From the NCBI RefSeq assembly GCF_015229955.1, contig NZ_JAAKYZ010000007.1, positions 24,345-88,344 of the forward strand: DNA of 64,000 bases. Direction: 5' to 3'. Within the stretch, counting starts at the first letter, position 1. Every line of letters begins with the position of its first letter. Made by a program: the position numbers and the translations under genes. The notes beneath the pieces were generated by a model that had not been told where the DNA came from, did no database searches, and worked only from the letters and a program-made list of their open reading frames with translations. This DNA comes from Campylobacter concisus (lineage in GTDB: Bacteria; Campylobacterota; Campylobacteria; Campylobacterales; Campylobacteraceae). Below, piece after piece: positions 45,691 to 55,711 of this stretch.

Positions 45691-46050
45691 ATGAATGCAA
45701 GAAATTTCTTGGAAGAGCATAGTATCAAGGCAACTACTTTTCGCATAAAGCTCGTTGAAATTTTGCAAAATGCCAAAACTCCATTAAGTTATGATGAAAT
45801 TTTAGAAAGCCTTAATGCAAATAAAACTACTTTTTATAGAAGCATAGAAATTTTTGAAAAAAAGAGCCTTGTCATAAAAACTGAAAATAATCATAAAAGC
45901 TACTACGAACTAGCAAATGAGGCAAAAGCGTACTTTATCTGCGATATCTGTCATAAAGTCACAAACATCGATATGCCACATCTAAACGTCGCTAAAAATA
46001 TAAAAAGCGCCGTGATAAAAGGCGTTTGTGATGAGTGTGATCACGAGTAA
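45691..46050 (+). CDS. Fur-family regulator, probably Zur-like
   Basis: This 119-residue protein has a winged helix (SIKATTFRIKLVEILQNAKT, then LNANKTTFYRSIEIFEKKSL) and a metal-binding C-terminus with two CxxC pairs, CDICHKV and CDECDHE, that form the structural Zn site. The divergent zinc-uptake operon makes zinc sensing the likely role; Fur or PerR functions are less likely. I start at ATG 45691, after AAGGG, not at an in-frame ATG 17 codons earlier that would overlap the promoter region. It converges with the thioesterase gene (10-bp overlap). Confidence 0.82.
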   Translation: MNARNFLEEHSIKATTFRIKLVEILQNAKTPLSYDEILESLNANKTTFYRSIEIFEKKSLVIKTENNHKSYYELANEAKAYFICDICHKVTNIDMPHLNVAKNIKSAVIKGVCDECDHE

Positions 46051-46433
46051 AGTGCGATGATCTCAGCTGGAATGGCTTTTGGGCGATTTGTTTTTAGATC
46101 AACATAAACAAACTCGGTTTTGCCAGTTGCTATTAGGTCGCCATCTTTTTTAAACTCAAAATATCTACACGAAGTCGCTTTGCCTTCAACTTGTGTGTAA
46201 GTGTGAATTTCTATCTCATCCATTAATTTTACGCTTTTTATATATTTTGCTTCATTTTTTCTAATGAGCCAAATTTCGCCCCTTTTATACTGCGCCTCGA
46301 CCGTGTCGCCAACAGCGGCAGAGTGAGCAAATGCGGCCTCTTGCATAAGCGTGAAATAATAGACATTATTCATGTGTCCGTGCATGTCGATGGCTTGTGG
46401 TGGGATGGTGACGTGATATATAAAATCTCTCAT
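46041..46433 (-). CDS. Acyl-CoA thioesterase, 4HBT/YbgC type
   Basis: This 130-residue hotdog-fold enzyme has the 4-hydroxybenzoyl-CoA thioesterase pattern IDMHGHMNNVYYFTLMQEAA, where Asp and His are active-site residues, and FVYVDLKTNRPKAIP near the C-terminus. It probably hydrolyses an acyl-CoA or acyl-ACP; relatives of this size occur with Tol-Pal or alone. It stands alone here. Confidence 0.85.
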   Translation of the reverse strand: MRDFIYHVTIPPQAIDMHGHMNNVYYFTLMQEAAFAHSAAVGDTVEAQYKRGEIWLIRKNEAKYIKSVKLMDEIEIHTYTQVEGKATSCRYFEFKKDGDLIATGKTEFVYVDLKTNRPKAIPAEIIALYS

Positions 46434-46478
46434 TTTTAGCCTTTTTTGCTAAAATTATAACCAAAAAGAGGAGCTAAA

Positions 46479-47204
46479 ATGCAAAATTTATGGGATAAAA
46501 AGGCGTCAAACTACCAAAGATTTGACGGCAATATCAGCGCTATCCAGCAGCAAATTTTTGCCAAAGCCTTAGCTTGGGGAGTTGATTTTAGCGGCAAAGA
46601 TATCCTTGATATCGGCTGTGGCACAGGCGTTTGGAGCATATTTTTATCAAAAACGGCTAAACATATAACAGGCATCGATAGCTCAGAAAAAATGATAGAA
46701 ATTTTAAATGAAGACGCAAAGAGATTTGGCGTGACAAATTTAAGTAGCAAGGTTTGCTCGTGGAGAGAATTTAAGCCAGCAAGGCACTTTGATATCGCCA
46801 TTTGCACGATGAGCCCGGCCATTGCGAGCGATGAAGATTTTGCTAAATTTCAAAACTGCGCCAAGCAAAAGCTCTATCTTGGCTGGGACAAGCCTAGAAG
46901 CTCTGATCTACTTGAGCCATTTTTTGAAAAATTTGGCCGCGTGCTCTCTCAAAAAAATGTCGTAGATAGGCTTGAAGCGTGGCTAAACGAGCAAGGCATC
47001 GCTTATAAGAGTGAAATTTTAAACGAAACTAGGATAGCTAGACGAAGCGTGCAAGAAGCAGCTGAAAATATCTGCTGGCATCTTGAGATAAACGGAGCTA
47101 AAAACTACGATGAAAAGACGGTTTTAGCGATGTTAAAAGAGAGATTTGAAGGCGAGTTTATAGATGAGAAAATAGACTCACAAATGAAGCTTTTTGTCTT
47201 TTAA
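46479..47204 (+). CDS. Class I SAM-dependent methyltransferase
   Basis: This 241-residue methyltransferase has motif I ILDIGCGTGVWSIFLSK, the acidic residue in ITGIDSSEKMIEIL, and FDIAICTMSPAIAS as motif IV. GGAG precedes the ATG. It ends convergently with the DMT transporter (4-bp overlap). The substrate is not evident. Confidence 0.85.
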   Translation: MQNLWDKKASNYQRFDGNISAIQQQIFAKALAWGVDFSGKDILDIGCGTGVWSIFLSKTAKHITGIDSSEKMIEILNEDAKRFGVTNLSSKVCSWREFKPARHFDIAICTMSPAIASDEDFAKFQNCAKQKLYLGWDKPRSSDLLEPFFEKFGRVLSQKNVVDRLEAWLNEQGIAYKSEILNETRIARRSVQEAAENICWHLEINGAKNYDEKTVLAMLKERFEGEFIDEKIDSQMKLFVF

Positions 47205-48079
47205 GGCTTAAATTTATAGCAAATTTGCTTGCCAAATTCGCTAAAAATGACACCAAAGATGATGAGCATGGCTCCAAAAAATTGCAAGATGCTAAGTAGC
47301 TCACCAGCAAAAAAGTAGCCAATTAGCCCAGCTGAGACTGGCTCTAGGCAAAAAAACAAGGCCGCCTTGCTAGCGGTCGTATATCTTTGAGCGATCGTTT
47401 GCACGAAGTAGCAAAATATGGTGCCAATCACCGTCGTGATAAATATCGCTATGAAAAATTCCCTATCAAAATTTGGCACGATAGTGCCTTGAAAAAGCGC
47501 GAAAACAAGCGAAAGCATGGCATTTGTGAGAAAGACCACAAAGACAAGCAAATAAAGCTCGCTCTTTCTAACAAAGTGGCCATTTAGCGTAGTATAAAGT
47601 GCGTAAAATATAGCGCAGGCAAGCGCTAGCGCCTCTCCGCTCCCAAGTGCTAGCGTGGCGCCACTTAAGAGCCAAAGCCCAAAAATAGCGACGATAGCGC
47701 CTAAAATAGCAAAAATGGTTATCTTATTTTTAAAAATAAAAGCCGCCATAAAAGGCACGATCACACACTCAAGCCCTGTAATAAAGGCAACACTTGAGCT
47801 AAAAGTAAGCTTTAGAGCGTAAGTTTGAGCAACAAACGAACCAAAAAGAACTACACCAAGAATAGTGCCATAAACCACACTTTTTTTATCAAAAATTTTA
47901 GAAAATTTAAATGCTATAAGCCCCATAAAGATAGCGGAAATAAAAAATCTACAAAAGAGCATAACAAAGACACTATTTGTTTCTAGTGCTTTTGCCATAG
48001 GTAAAAACGTAGCGCCCCAAACGATGGCAACTACAATGAGTGCGATGTCGGCTTTGTTTTGCGCGCTTAAATTTTTCAT
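47201..48079 (-). CDS. DMT-superfamily (EamA) transporter
   Basis: This 292-residue protein has ten transmembrane helices as two EamA repeats. ALIVVAIVWGATFLPMAKAL starts the first and FFCLEPVSAGLIGYFFAGEL lies in the second. Members export amino acids or metabolites. The ATG overlaps the DUF4197 stop (ATGA), so the two genes are coupled. Confidence 0.88.
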   Translation of the reverse strand: MKNLSAQNKADIALIVVAIVWGATFLPMAKALETNSVFVMLFCRFFISAIFMGLIAFKFSKIFDKKSVVYGTILGVVLFGSFVAQTYALKLTFSSSVAFITGLECVIVPFMAAFIFKNKITIFAILGAIVAIFGLWLLSGATLALGSGEALALACAIFYALYTTLNGHFVRKSELYLLVFVVFLTNAMLSLVFALFQGTIVPNFDREFFIAIFITTVIGTIFCYFVQTIAQRYTTASKAALFFCLEPVSAGLIGYFFAGELLSILQFFGAMLIIFGVIFSEFGKQICYKFKP

Positions 48080-48825
48080 TTAAAGATCGAGTCAAGTACC
48101 TTTTTGCCACTATCTAGGCTAAAGCCGCTTCTTAGCCCCTTTTCTTTCTCACTCATCACGTTAAATAGCCCATCTAGCGTCTTTCTTGTGATGTATGCAT
48201 TTAGATCCTCGCCATCATCTGGCACATACTCGCTTGCGCCTAAATTTTTAGCTAGGCTCTTTACTGATTTTATAGTTTCGTTGTTTTTTACTGAGCCGCC
48301 TATGAAAGAATTTAGCCCATTATAGGCAGTCGCAAAGCTATTATCACTCATCATTTTTTCAATTATCGGTGTAAAAGCTGCCTTTAGCTTTTGGCTGGAG
48401 CTTTGCTGCAAATATTTTGTAACGCTGTCACTGTCGCCATTAAAGAGCTTTTTGACATCGGCCTCGCTCATATTTTTTATGCTCTCGCTAAAAATTTCAG
48501 CAGCCTTTGGTACGGCTGTGGTTGCGGCATTGTTTATCGACTTGCTAAGATCCTGCGCCCACTTCTCGCCGCCTACTTTTTTGGCTAAATTTGACGCCAT
48601 CTCAAGGCTTTTTGGAAGTGGAATTTTAGCTGTGGCATTGTTTATAAAGCCCTCTTTTGAAAGCTCGCTAACAGCGGCATTTAGTGCCTCGCTAACTAGG
48701 CTTTTATAATCGCCACTTGATGCGTGAGTGGCGATTTTCACACCTTTGTTTATCATATCATCCATATTTGTGGCTTGTAAATTTAAAGCAAGCGCGCCAC
48801 AAAGAATAACAAGAGATCTTTTCAT
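48076..48825 (-). CDS. DUF4197 exported protein
   Basis: This 249-residue protein has a signal peptide (MKRSLVILCGALALNLQA) and the DUF4197 layout: AAVSELSKEGFINNATAKIP, LPKSLEMASNLAKKVG, and a C-terminal TRKTLDGLFNVMSEKEKGLR. Function of the family is unknown; it is usually periplasmic or outer-membrane associated. AGGAGAG precedes the ATG. Confidence 0.85.
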   Translation of the reverse strand: MKRSLVILCGALALNLQATNMDDMINKGVKIATHASSGDYKSLVSEALNAAVSELSKEGFINNATAKIPLPKSLEMASNLAKKVGGEKWAQDLSKSINNAATTAVPKAAEIFSESIKNMSEADVKKLFNGDSDSVTKYLQQSSSQKLKAAFTPIIEKMMSDNSFATAYNGLNSFIGGSVKNNETIKSVKSLAKNLGASEYVPDDGEDLNAYITRKTLDGLFNVMSEKEKGLRSGFSLDSGKKVLDSIFK

Positions 48826-48934
48826 CTTCTCTCCTTTTTAAAATTTAGAGCAAAATCATACAAAAAATATCTAAACACTTAAAATAAATTTAATCTTTTT
48901 GCACTAGAATTCACCCTTTTTTTAAAGGAAGACT

Positions 48935-49495
48935 ATGCAACTTTTACTTCTTAGCTTTGCTCTTAGTATGGATAGTGCGGCACTAAATATGGCAAATGGC
49001 GCAAGGTATAAAAATTTAGCTCTTAATAAAATTTTATTTATTGCTTTTATGCTTGGTTTTTTTCAGTTTCTTATGCCGCTTCTTGGTTATCTTTTAGGTG
49101 TTAGTTTTGCAAAATTTATAAGCTCGGTTGATCATTTCATCGCATTTTTTATACTTTGTTTTCTTGGTTTTAGAATGTTTAAAGAGGCCTGTAGCAAAGA
49201 GGAGTGCGAGTATCTTAAGATAGGATTTAAGACCATTTTGTATGGGGCGTTTGCTACTAGTGTGGATGCGCTTGCCGTTGGCGTCACACTTAGCTTTGAA
49301 GAGATAAATATCTTTCAAAGCTCGCTCATCATCGGTATAGTCTGCTTTGCATTAAGTTTGATTGCTTTTTATATAGGTAAATTTATGGGTGAAATTTTAG
49401 AGAAAAAGGCACTCTTTTTGGGAGGAGCGATATTAATTTTTCTAGGTTTTAAAATTTTAATAACGCATTTAATTGAAAGCGGCACAGTCCAGTAA
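48935..49495 (+). CDS. mntP: Manganese efflux pump MntP
   Basis: This 186-residue protein has six transmembrane helices in two repeats, each with the acidic motif of the family: [15 protein letters not shown] in the first and [15 protein letters not shown] in the second. It exports Mn2+ to avoid toxicity. AAAGGAAG precedes the ATG. No yybP-type riboswitch is visible in the 109-bp upstream gap. Confidence 0.88.
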   Translation: MQLLLLSFALSMDSAALNMANGARYKNLALNKILFIAFMLGFFQFLMPLLGYLLGVSFAKFISSVDHFIAFFILCFLGFRMFKEACSKEECEYLKIGFKTILYGAFATSVDALAVGVTLSFEEINIFQSSLIIGIVCFALSLIAFYIGKFMGEILEKKALFLGGAILIFLGFKILITHLIESGTVQ

Positions 49496-49577
49496 AATTT
49501 AAAATAACAATTAAAAATAATATTTAAGATTAACTATATTTTAAAGCTTATATGGATAAGATTTTGATTTTTAGAAG

Positions 49578-49652
49578 TGGTGACCCATACGAGACTCGAA
49601 CTCGTGTTACCGCCGTGAAAGGGCGATGTCCTAACCGCTAGACGAATGGGCC
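49578..49652 (-). tRNA. tRNA-Glu (anticodon UUC)
   Basis: The minus strand folds into a 75-nt cloverleaf: acceptor GGCCCAT with ATGGGTC, anticodon loop CTTTCAC giving TTC, T loop TTCGAGT, encoded CCA. The anticodon stem matches the CGCC/GGCG form usual for tRNA-Glu. Confidence 0.96.
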
Positions 49653-49674
49653 ACATGTCGGTTATGAAGTTGGG

Positions 49675-49680
49675 ATTATA
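49675..49680 (-). promoter_or_regulatory. -10 element (TATAAT) for tRNA-Glu
   Basis: A perfect TATAAT on the minus strand lies 22 bp before the tRNA 5' end, in AT-rich DNA. Confidence 0.6.
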
Positions 49681-49720
49681 TTTCTTTTATACTTAATTTT
49701 AGTTTAATAAGGAAAAATTT

Positions 49721-50191
49721 TTGAAAAAAATTTTATTTACTTTGTTGTCTGTTTTTATTTTTACAGGCTGCGTGGCTACCAAAACGCCGCAAAATTCACA
49801 AGCTTTTCAAGTTACTTTATTTTCTCCGATGATCAAGATAAATGACGTTGGATTTTTCCATAAATATAAAAATGAGCTAAATTTGCAAATTTATAGCTCC
49901 GGCGTAAATACCGCAAATATAAGCATAAGAGATAAAATTTGCATAAATAATGCTTGCTTTAACAAGACTGAGTTTAATGAGAAATTTTTTCTAGCCCCGC
50001 ATTATGAGAGCCTTTTTGAAGAAATTTTGCAAAAAGAAAAGATTTATGATGGCAAAGGCTTGGTGAATACGGAGTGTGGTTTTAGTCAAGATCTAAGTTC
50101 ATATTTTATAAAATACGAGGTTTGCGACAACTACGTTAAATTTGTAGATAGTAAAAACAAAATAAGAGTGATAATAAAAGAGTTAAAATGA
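49721..50191 (+). CDS. Hypothetical lipoprotein
   Basis: This 156-residue protein begins with a lipoprotein signal, [20 protein letters not shown], with the lipidated Cys at 17. The start is TTG at 49721, preceded by AAGGA; no ATG is close. The mature part has two more Cys pairs and no domain I can name. The stop overlaps nfo by 4 bp, so it heads the operon. Confidence 0.75.
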   Translation: MKKILFTLLSVFIFTGCVATKTPQNSQAFQVTLFSPMIKINDVGFFHKYKNELNLQIYSSGVNTANISIRDKICINNACFNKTEFNEKFFLAPHYESLFEEILQKEKIYDGKGLVNTECGFSQDLSSYFIKYEVCDNYVKFVDSKNKIRVIIKELK

Positions 50192-51039
50192 GATATATCG
50201 GAGCTCACGTAAGTGCGGCTGGAGGCGTGTTTAACGCTCCATTAAATGCTGCAAAAATAGGAGCAAATGCCTTTGCACTTTTTACAAAAAATCAACGCCA
50301 GTGGAATGCAAAAGAGCTAAGTGCTAGCGAAATAGAGCAGTTTAAAGAAAATCTAAAAATTTCTGGCATAAGCACAAAGCATGTTTTGCCACACAGCAGT
50401 TACTTGATAAATTTAGGCCATCCAGATGAGGAGGCAAGAGCAAAGTCGCTTGAGGCCTTTGTAGATGAGATAGATCGCGCCAGTAAGCTTGGGCTAGAGC
50501 TTTTAAATTTTCATCCAGGCTCACATCTAAAACAAATAAGCGAAAAAGAGTGTTTAGATAATATCGCAAGCTGCATGAACGTGGCACTTAAGCGCACAAG
50601 CGGTGTAAAGCTAGTCATCGAAAATACAGCTGCACAAGGCTCAAATTTAGGCTTTAGTTTTAAGCAGATTGCTTATTTGATAGAGCGAGTAGACGATGAG
50701 AGTAGGGTTGGTGTTTGCTTTGATACCTGTCACGCATTTGCTGCTGGATATGATCTAAGAAGCAAAGAGGCCTACGCTAAAACTATGGGGGAATTTGATG
50801 CGATCATTGGCTATAAATTTTTATCCGGTATGCATTTAAATGATGCAAAATTTGGACTTGGCTCGAAAAAAGATAGGCACGAGAGCCTTGGCAAGGGTGA
50901 GCTTGGATTTAGTGCTTTTAAAAATATAATAAATGATGATAAAATAGGCGAAATTCCTTTAATATTAGAGACGATTGACGAGAGTATTTGGGAAGACGAG
51001 ATAAAAATTTTAAGAAATTTCGAAAAGGAAAAACTATGA
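50188..51039 (+). CDS. nfo: Endonuclease IV
   Basis: This 283-residue TIM-barrel AP endonuclease cuts abasic sites with three Zn ions. It has [20 protein letters not shown] at the start, [40 protein letters not shown] and GMHLNDAK, all metal-ligand motifs of the family. It overlaps the genes on both sides by 4 bp (ATGA). Confidence 0.97.
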   Translation: MRYIGAHVSAAGGVFNAPLNAAKIGANAFALFTKNQRQWNAKELSASEIEQFKENLKISGISTKHVLPHSSYLINLGHPDEEARAKSLEAFVDEIDRASKLGLELLNFHPGSHLKQISEKECLDNIASCMNVALKRTSGVKLVIENTAAQGSNLGFSFKQIAYLIERVDDESRVGVCFDTCHAFAAGYDLRSKEAYAKTMGEFDAIIGYKFLSGMHLNDAKFGLGSKKDRHESLGKGELGFSAFKNIINDDKIGEIPLILETIDESIWEDEIKILRNFEKEKL

Positions 51040-52265
51040 AAAAAGTGCTATTAAGCATTATTGCAACATCTACTTTGCTAAATGCTGGAGGTTATAAAGT
51101 TCCTGAGCAAAGTGCTGATTCTTTAGGTCTTGCTGCTAGTAACGTAGCCTTTAGTTTTGGGGCTGATGCGGCATATTTTAACCCTGCAAATATGATGTTT
51201 TTAGATGGACGCCATCACATAGAAAGTACCCTTGGCTGGTTTCATATAAATAAGCTCGAGTTTAAAAGTGATAGTGGCAAAAGCTATAGATCAGAAAAAT
51301 TTGACTCGCTAGCTGGTACATTTAGTTTTGTAACGCCAGAAATTTATGAAAACTGGAAATTTGGTTTAGCTCTTGCCGTTCCTGCTGCTGTTGGTGTATC
51401 ATGGGAAGATCCAGCTACTGCATTTACCGCTAAAAGGTTTAAGCTGCAAGTTGTTGAGTTAAATCCAACCGTAGCTTACCGCATAAACGATAAGCTTGCT
51501 ATTGCTCTTGGTGCTAGAGGTGTTTATAGTAAAGGTAAGATAGCAAGTGATTTTGGACAGATAGGCTACAGAGAGATAAAAGGTGATGGCATGGACTACG
51601 GTTACAATGTCGCACTTACTTATAGACCTATTGAGGATTTAAGATTTGCCGTTACTTACCGCTCAAAGGTAAATTTAGAACTTAAAGGCCATACAGATGC
51701 TGATTTTAAAGGGCTATTCGCACCTATAAGCTATCATGGAAAGACTAGAGTTGAGATCCCACTTCCTGCACAGCTTGTACTTGCAACTGGATATAAATTT
51801 AGCGATTTTACTCTTTTGCTAGCTTTTGAGAGGACGTATTGGTCTAAATTTAAAGGCTATGACTTTGAATACATGGATAAAGGTCCAGCTCACTCGCATC
51901 CGGCTTTTGCAAGATTCATGGATGATCCAGTCATTAAAAATGCAAAAGATACGAATACATATAGACTAGGTCTTGCCTATGACGTAAATGAAAAATTTAG
52001 GCTAATGGCTGGCTTTGCCTATGATGAAGACATTACAAGTAGCAAGCATACTGGCTTAGAGCTTCCAAATACTACATCTAAGGTATATTCTTTTGGAGTA
52101 AATTATAAATTTACACCAAATCTTGAAATAGCACTTGGATATGTTTATCAACACCGTGATAAGAAGCGTGCGACAAGTATTTCAACAGCTAATGGAAAAA
52201 TGTCAGGGGAATTTGATACTGGTACGATCCAAATCCTTGGTACGACTTTTAAATATACATTTTAG
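51036..52265 (+). CDS. FadL/OmpP1-family outer-membrane channel
   Basis: This 409-residue outer-membrane beta-barrel probably takes up long-chain fatty acids or other hydrophobic compounds. After the signal peptide ([20 protein letters not shown]) comes the FadL hatch segment [20 protein letters not shown] with AAYFNPANM. The C-terminus ends in an aromatic residue (FKYTF), as barrels do. I start at ATG 51036, overlapping the nfo stop, with AAGGAAA upstream; an earlier frame start is inside nfo. It is 12 bp from an acyl-CoA ligase gene. Confidence 0.9.
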   Translation: MKKVLLSIIATSTLLNAGGYKVPEQSADSLGLAASNVAFSFGADAAYFNPANMMFLDGRHHIESTLGWFHINKLEFKSDSGKSYRSEKFDSLAGTFSFVTPEIYENWKFGLALAVPAAVGVSWEDPATAFTAKRFKLQVVELNPTVAYRINDKLAIALGARGVYSKGKIASDFGQIGYREIKGDGMDYGYNVALTYRPIEDLRFAVTYRSKVNLELKGHTDADFKGLFAPISYHGKTRVEIPLPAQLVLATGYKFSDFTLLLAFERTYWSKFKGYDFEYMDKGPAHSHPAFARFMDDPVIKNAKDTNTYRLGLAYDVNEKFRLMAGFAYDEDITSSKHTGLELPNTTSKVYSFGVNYKFTPNLEIALGYVYQHRDKKRATSISTANGKMSGEFDTGTIQILGTTFKYTF

Positions 52266-52277
52266 TTAGGGTCAATA

Positions 52278-53954
52278 ATGCGATACTCTTATAATAATTT
52301 TTATGAAATTTTAACCAAAGTAGCAAAGGAAAATCCAAATCAAGTAGTTCTTTTTGAAGAAAAAGAGAAGCTAAAATATCGCGAATTAAAGCAAAATGTC
52401 GATAAAGTGGCGGCTTATTTGCAACTTGCTGGAGTAAAATTTGGTGATAAAGTAGCTATGGCGGTTACAAACTCGAAAGAATTTATCATTTCATATTTGG
52501 CTATAACGGCTATTGGCGGTATCGCAGTGCCTATGAATACTTTTTTAAAATCAAACGAGTTTGAATATATCATAAACGATTGCGGTGCAAAGGTGCTTTT
52601 TGCATCTAGTTCACTTGCAAAAGAGTTAATCGCATTAAATGAGCTTGAAATTTTAAGAAAGATAATCTGGATTGGAGCAATACCAAAGAAACTTCAAAGT
52701 GCCTCAAAAGATGAATATATAGACACTGACGAAGAGTATGGCGAGAGCGCGTATCTCACTTCAACACCTCAAATTTCAAAAGAGGATATGAGCAAGGGCT
52801 ATGAAAATAATGGCCTTGTTAAAAACATAAATTTTACAGAAACTCTAAATCACAAATACGCTCTTAGTATCACAAAGTATCCGGTAATAGATGATTTAAT
52901 GCATATAATTTACACTTCAGGCACTACTGGCAAGCCAAAAGGTGCGATGATAAGCTATAAAAATATCTTTTCAAATTTAATTGGAGCTCATGATCGTTTT
53001 ATAGTGAAAAAAAGCGATCGTTTCATAGTTTTTTTGCCGATGTTTCATAGTTTTACGCTAACTGCAATGGTGTTGCTTCCGATATTTGCGAGTGCATCTA
53101 TGGTACTTGTAAAGTCGGTATTTCCATTTTCAAATGTACTAAAGCAAACTTTGCTAAAGCGTGTAACTGTATTTTTAGGAATCCCAGCCATCTATACAGC
53201 TATCGGTAAGGCAAAAATTCCTTGGTATTTTAGATGGTTTAACCGCATTAGATTATTTGTAAGTGGTGCGGCTCCGCTTGCAAAGCAGACGATAGATGAC
53301 TTTAGAGTGAAATTTCCACGTGCAACACTTGTCGAGGGATATGGTCTTAGCGAATGCTCACCTGTCGTAGCTGCAAATTTATATGATAAACAAAAGCTTT
53401 TAAGTGTAGGGCCTGTGCTTGATGGCTATGAGGTAAAGATCGTAAATGATGAGATGATGGAGCTTCCAATTGGCCAGATCGGTGAGATCATTGTAAAGGG
53501 CGACTGCGTCATGCAAGGCTACTATGGTATGCCAAGCATCACTGATGAGACCATCATAAACGGCTGGTTAAAGACCGGAGATCTTGGCAAAGTCGATGAA
53601 GAAGGCTTTATATATATTGTTGATCGCAAAAAAGATCTTATCATATCAAAGGGTATCAACATCTATCCGCGCGAGATCGAAGAAGTTATTTACAAACTTG
53701 AAGCAGTTGAAGCAACAGCGGTAATTGGCGTAAAAGACATACATGCCGATGAAGAGGTTGTCGCTTTCATACAAGTAAAAGAGGGCATGGATCTTGATGA
53801 AAAGACGGTAAGGGAGCATTTGAAGAAAAATTTAGCGAATTTCAAGATACCAAAGAGTATCTATTTTGCCGAAGAGTTGCCTAGGAATGCTACTGGCAAG
53901 GTACTAAAACGTGTATTAAAAGAGCAAATAGAGCAGATGAAGGATAAATTTTAG
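52278..53954 (+). CDS. Long-chain fatty acid-CoA ligase (AMP-binding)
   Basis: This 558-residue ANL-family enzyme activates fatty acids to acyl-CoA. Motifs: IIYTSGTTGKPKGAM (P-loop), VEGYGLSECSPV, KTGDLGKVDEEGFIYIVDRK, GINIYPREIEE and the catalytic Lys in PRNATGKVLKRVL. Next to a FadL-type channel it makes a plausible fatty-acid uptake and activation pair. No beta-oxidation genes are seen, so products may go to phospholipid. Its stop overlaps the next start by one base. Confidence 0.92.
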   Translation: MRYSYNNFYEILTKVAKENPNQVVLFEEKEKLKYRELKQNVDKVAAYLQLAGVKFGDKVAMAVTNSKEFIISYLAITAIGGIAVPMNTFLKSNEFEYIINDCGAKVLFASSSLAKELIALNELEILRKIIWIGAIPKKLQSASKDEYIDTDEEYGESAYLTSTPQISKEDMSKGYENNGLVKNINFTETLNHKYALSITKYPVIDDLMHIIYTSGTTGKPKGAMISYKNIFSNLIGAHDRFIVKKSDRFIVFLPMFHSFTLTAMVLLPIFASASMVLVKSVFPFSNVLKQTLLKRVTVFLGIPAIYTAIGKAKIPWYFRWFNRIRLFVSGAAPLAKQTIDDFRVKFPRATLVEGYGLSECSPVVAANLYDKQKLLSVGPVLDGYEVKIVNDEMMELPIGQIGEIIVKGDCVMQGYYGMPSITDETIINGWLKTGDLGKVDEEGFIYIVDRKKDLIISKGINIYPREIEEVIYKLEAVEATAVIGVKDIHADEEVVAFIQVKEGMDLDEKTVREHLKKNLANFKIPKSIYFAEELPRNATGKVLKRVLKEQIEQMKDKF

Positions 53955-55699
53955 TGAAATACTTGCTTGATTTTTTAAACCAGGACCTCAAAAAAAGCAA
54001 AATTTATGAGCTGATAAAGTGCGGCGACGAAGAGGGAGAAATTTTAAAATATCTAAGTAAGGCTTATGTGCAAGGAACGGCTAATATGAGCGTTTTTGAG
54101 CTACTTGGAGCAGTCTTTGGCACACAAAATGATAAGCAGCTTTTGTATCTTAAATTTATAAAAAATTTGCTTGATAGCGGTTGGATTGTACAAAATTATA
54201 GTCTTTTTAAAATACCTGAGAGCACGCAAAGGGCTTCAGCTCAAGGGCTGCTTTCGTTGCTTCATTCTGAAATTTCTCTATCAGCCACATTTTTAAAAAT
54301 TCTTGAAGATGGCAACGCTGATATAAATTTACCAGAGCTTACGCCATATGAAGATCATTTGGAGTATTTAAAAGATCAGTTTTTAAAGGTGGAGCTTTAC
54401 TCAAAGGCTGCTATTTTTGGCGATGGCTCAAGTGATGCCAAAAAGCGCATAAATGAACAAATTTCTGAGCTAACAAAGCGAATCAACGAGCGCGTAAAAC
54501 TAAGCAAGATCAGCCTAAAGATAGAGCAAATTTTTAAAGAAAACTCGCTCGATGAAAAAGAGCAGATTATATTTTTAGCCCTTTTAAAAGAGGAATATGC
54601 GGGAGATTTTGAAAATGGCCGCGATCTAAACACGCTAGTTGAGCTAATAAGCAAAGACGAGCTTGAACGCATCAAAAATAGTGCTCTTTTAGAGGAGGGC
54701 TCAAGGCTCATCGAAGGCGCGCTAATCGACTACGACGAGGTCTTAAACGCTTATGGCAACGTTAGCAAGAGCTTTTTTATAAATGAAGAAATTTTGCAAA
54801 GCATAATGCACCCAAAAAATGACAAAAATAGCAAAAAAATCAAGATCGAAAGCCTGGTAAAAGAGCAAGAAATTTTTGAGCTAATAGAGCCAGTAACCAG
54901 CCTAGAAGACGTCGTGCTAAATGAGAAGACAAAGCAGCTTTTAAGTACGATACTAAAGCAAGTCGATAAAAAAGTGCTTGCTAGACTTAGTAGCTGGGGC
55001 ATAAAAACTAGAAAAAACATAGACGCCAAGATCATCTTTTACGGCGAGCCTGGCACTGGTAAGACTATGAGCGCCGTTGGGCTTGCCAAGAGCCTAAAGA
55101 AGCAAATTCTAAGCTTTGATTGCTCAAAAATTTTAAGCAAATATGTCGGCGAGAGCGAGCAAAATGTAAGGAAAATTTTTGATACTTATAAAGAAATTTG
55201 CAAAAAAAGTGGTAGTGAGCCGGTACTCTTACTAAATGAAGCCGATCAGTTTTTAAGCACAAGAGTAGAGAGTTCAAGCGGGGCTGAAAAGATGCATAAT
55301 CAAATGCAAAATATCTTCTTAGAGCAGATCGAGCGTTTTGAGGGCGTGCTGATCGCTACGACAAATTTCTTACAAAGCCTTGATGTCGCATTTTCTAGAA
55401 GGTTTGACTACAAGATCGAGTTTAAAAAGCCTGATTTTAACGGCAGACTTGCCATTTGGCGTAAAATTTTGCCTGAAAATGCGAGCTTTGAAGATGGCTT
55501 TAGCGTAGAAAGGCTGGCTGAGTTTAACCTAAGTGGTGCGCAGATCGTCCTTGCACTAAAAAATACCGCTTTAAAAGTAGCTATAAAAGATGATGGAATT
55601 TTTACCTTTGAGGACTTTAAAACCACGATAGAGCGCGAGCTAAACTCAAGTTTTGGTGAAGATAAAAAGATGGGATTTGGAAGTTATGATAATTGCTAG
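53954..55699 (+). CDS. AAA+ ATPase (cytosolic, VPS4/FtsH-like module)
   Basis: This 581-residue protein has a helical, charged N-terminal part to about residue 310 and one AAA+ module: Walker A FYGEPGTGKTMSAVGLAKSL, Walker B VLLLNEADQFL (Asn in place of the usual first Asp), sensor 1 LIATTNFLQSLD, and the arginine-finger stretch FSRRFDYKIEF. The GTG start overlaps the ligase stop by one base. It could be a remodelling chaperone; no target is evident. Confidence 0.85.
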   Translation: MKYLLDFLNQDLKKSKIYELIKCGDEEGEILKYLSKAYVQGTANMSVFELLGAVFGTQNDKQLLYLKFIKNLLDSGWIVQNYSLFKIPESTQRASAQGLLSLLHSEISLSATFLKILEDGNADINLPELTPYEDHLEYLKDQFLKVELYSKAAIFGDGSSDAKKRINEQISELTKRINERVKLSKISLKIEQIFKENSLDEKEQIIFLALLKEEYAGDFENGRDLNTLVELISKDELERIKNSALLEEGSRLIEGALIDYDEVLNAYGNVSKSFFINEEILQSIMHPKNDKNSKKIKIESLVKEQEIFELIEPVTSLEDVVLNEKTKQLLSTILKQVDKKVLARLSSWGIKTRKNIDAKIIFYGEPGTGKTMSAVGLAKSLKKQILSFDCSKILSKYVGESEQNVRKIFDTYKEICKKSGSEPVLLLNEADQFLSTRVESSSGAEKMHNQMQNIFLEQIERFEGVLIATTNFLQSLDVAFSRRFDYKIEFKKPDFNGRLAIWRKILPENASFEDGFSVERLAEFNLSGAQIVLALKNTALKVAIKDDGIFTFEDFKTTIERELNSSFGEDKKMGFGSYDNC

Positions 55700-55711
55700 G
55701 TTGGTTAAATT

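Noticed and set aside
45547..45768. N-terminal extension of znuA
   Set aside because: The open frame continues upstream, but the extension lacks a signal peptide, covers the operator and is bypassed by a good ribosome-binding site before ATG 45546.
48826..48934. yybP-ykoY manganese riboswitch before mntP
   Set aside because: The gap is short and AT-rich with none of the expected conserved helices.
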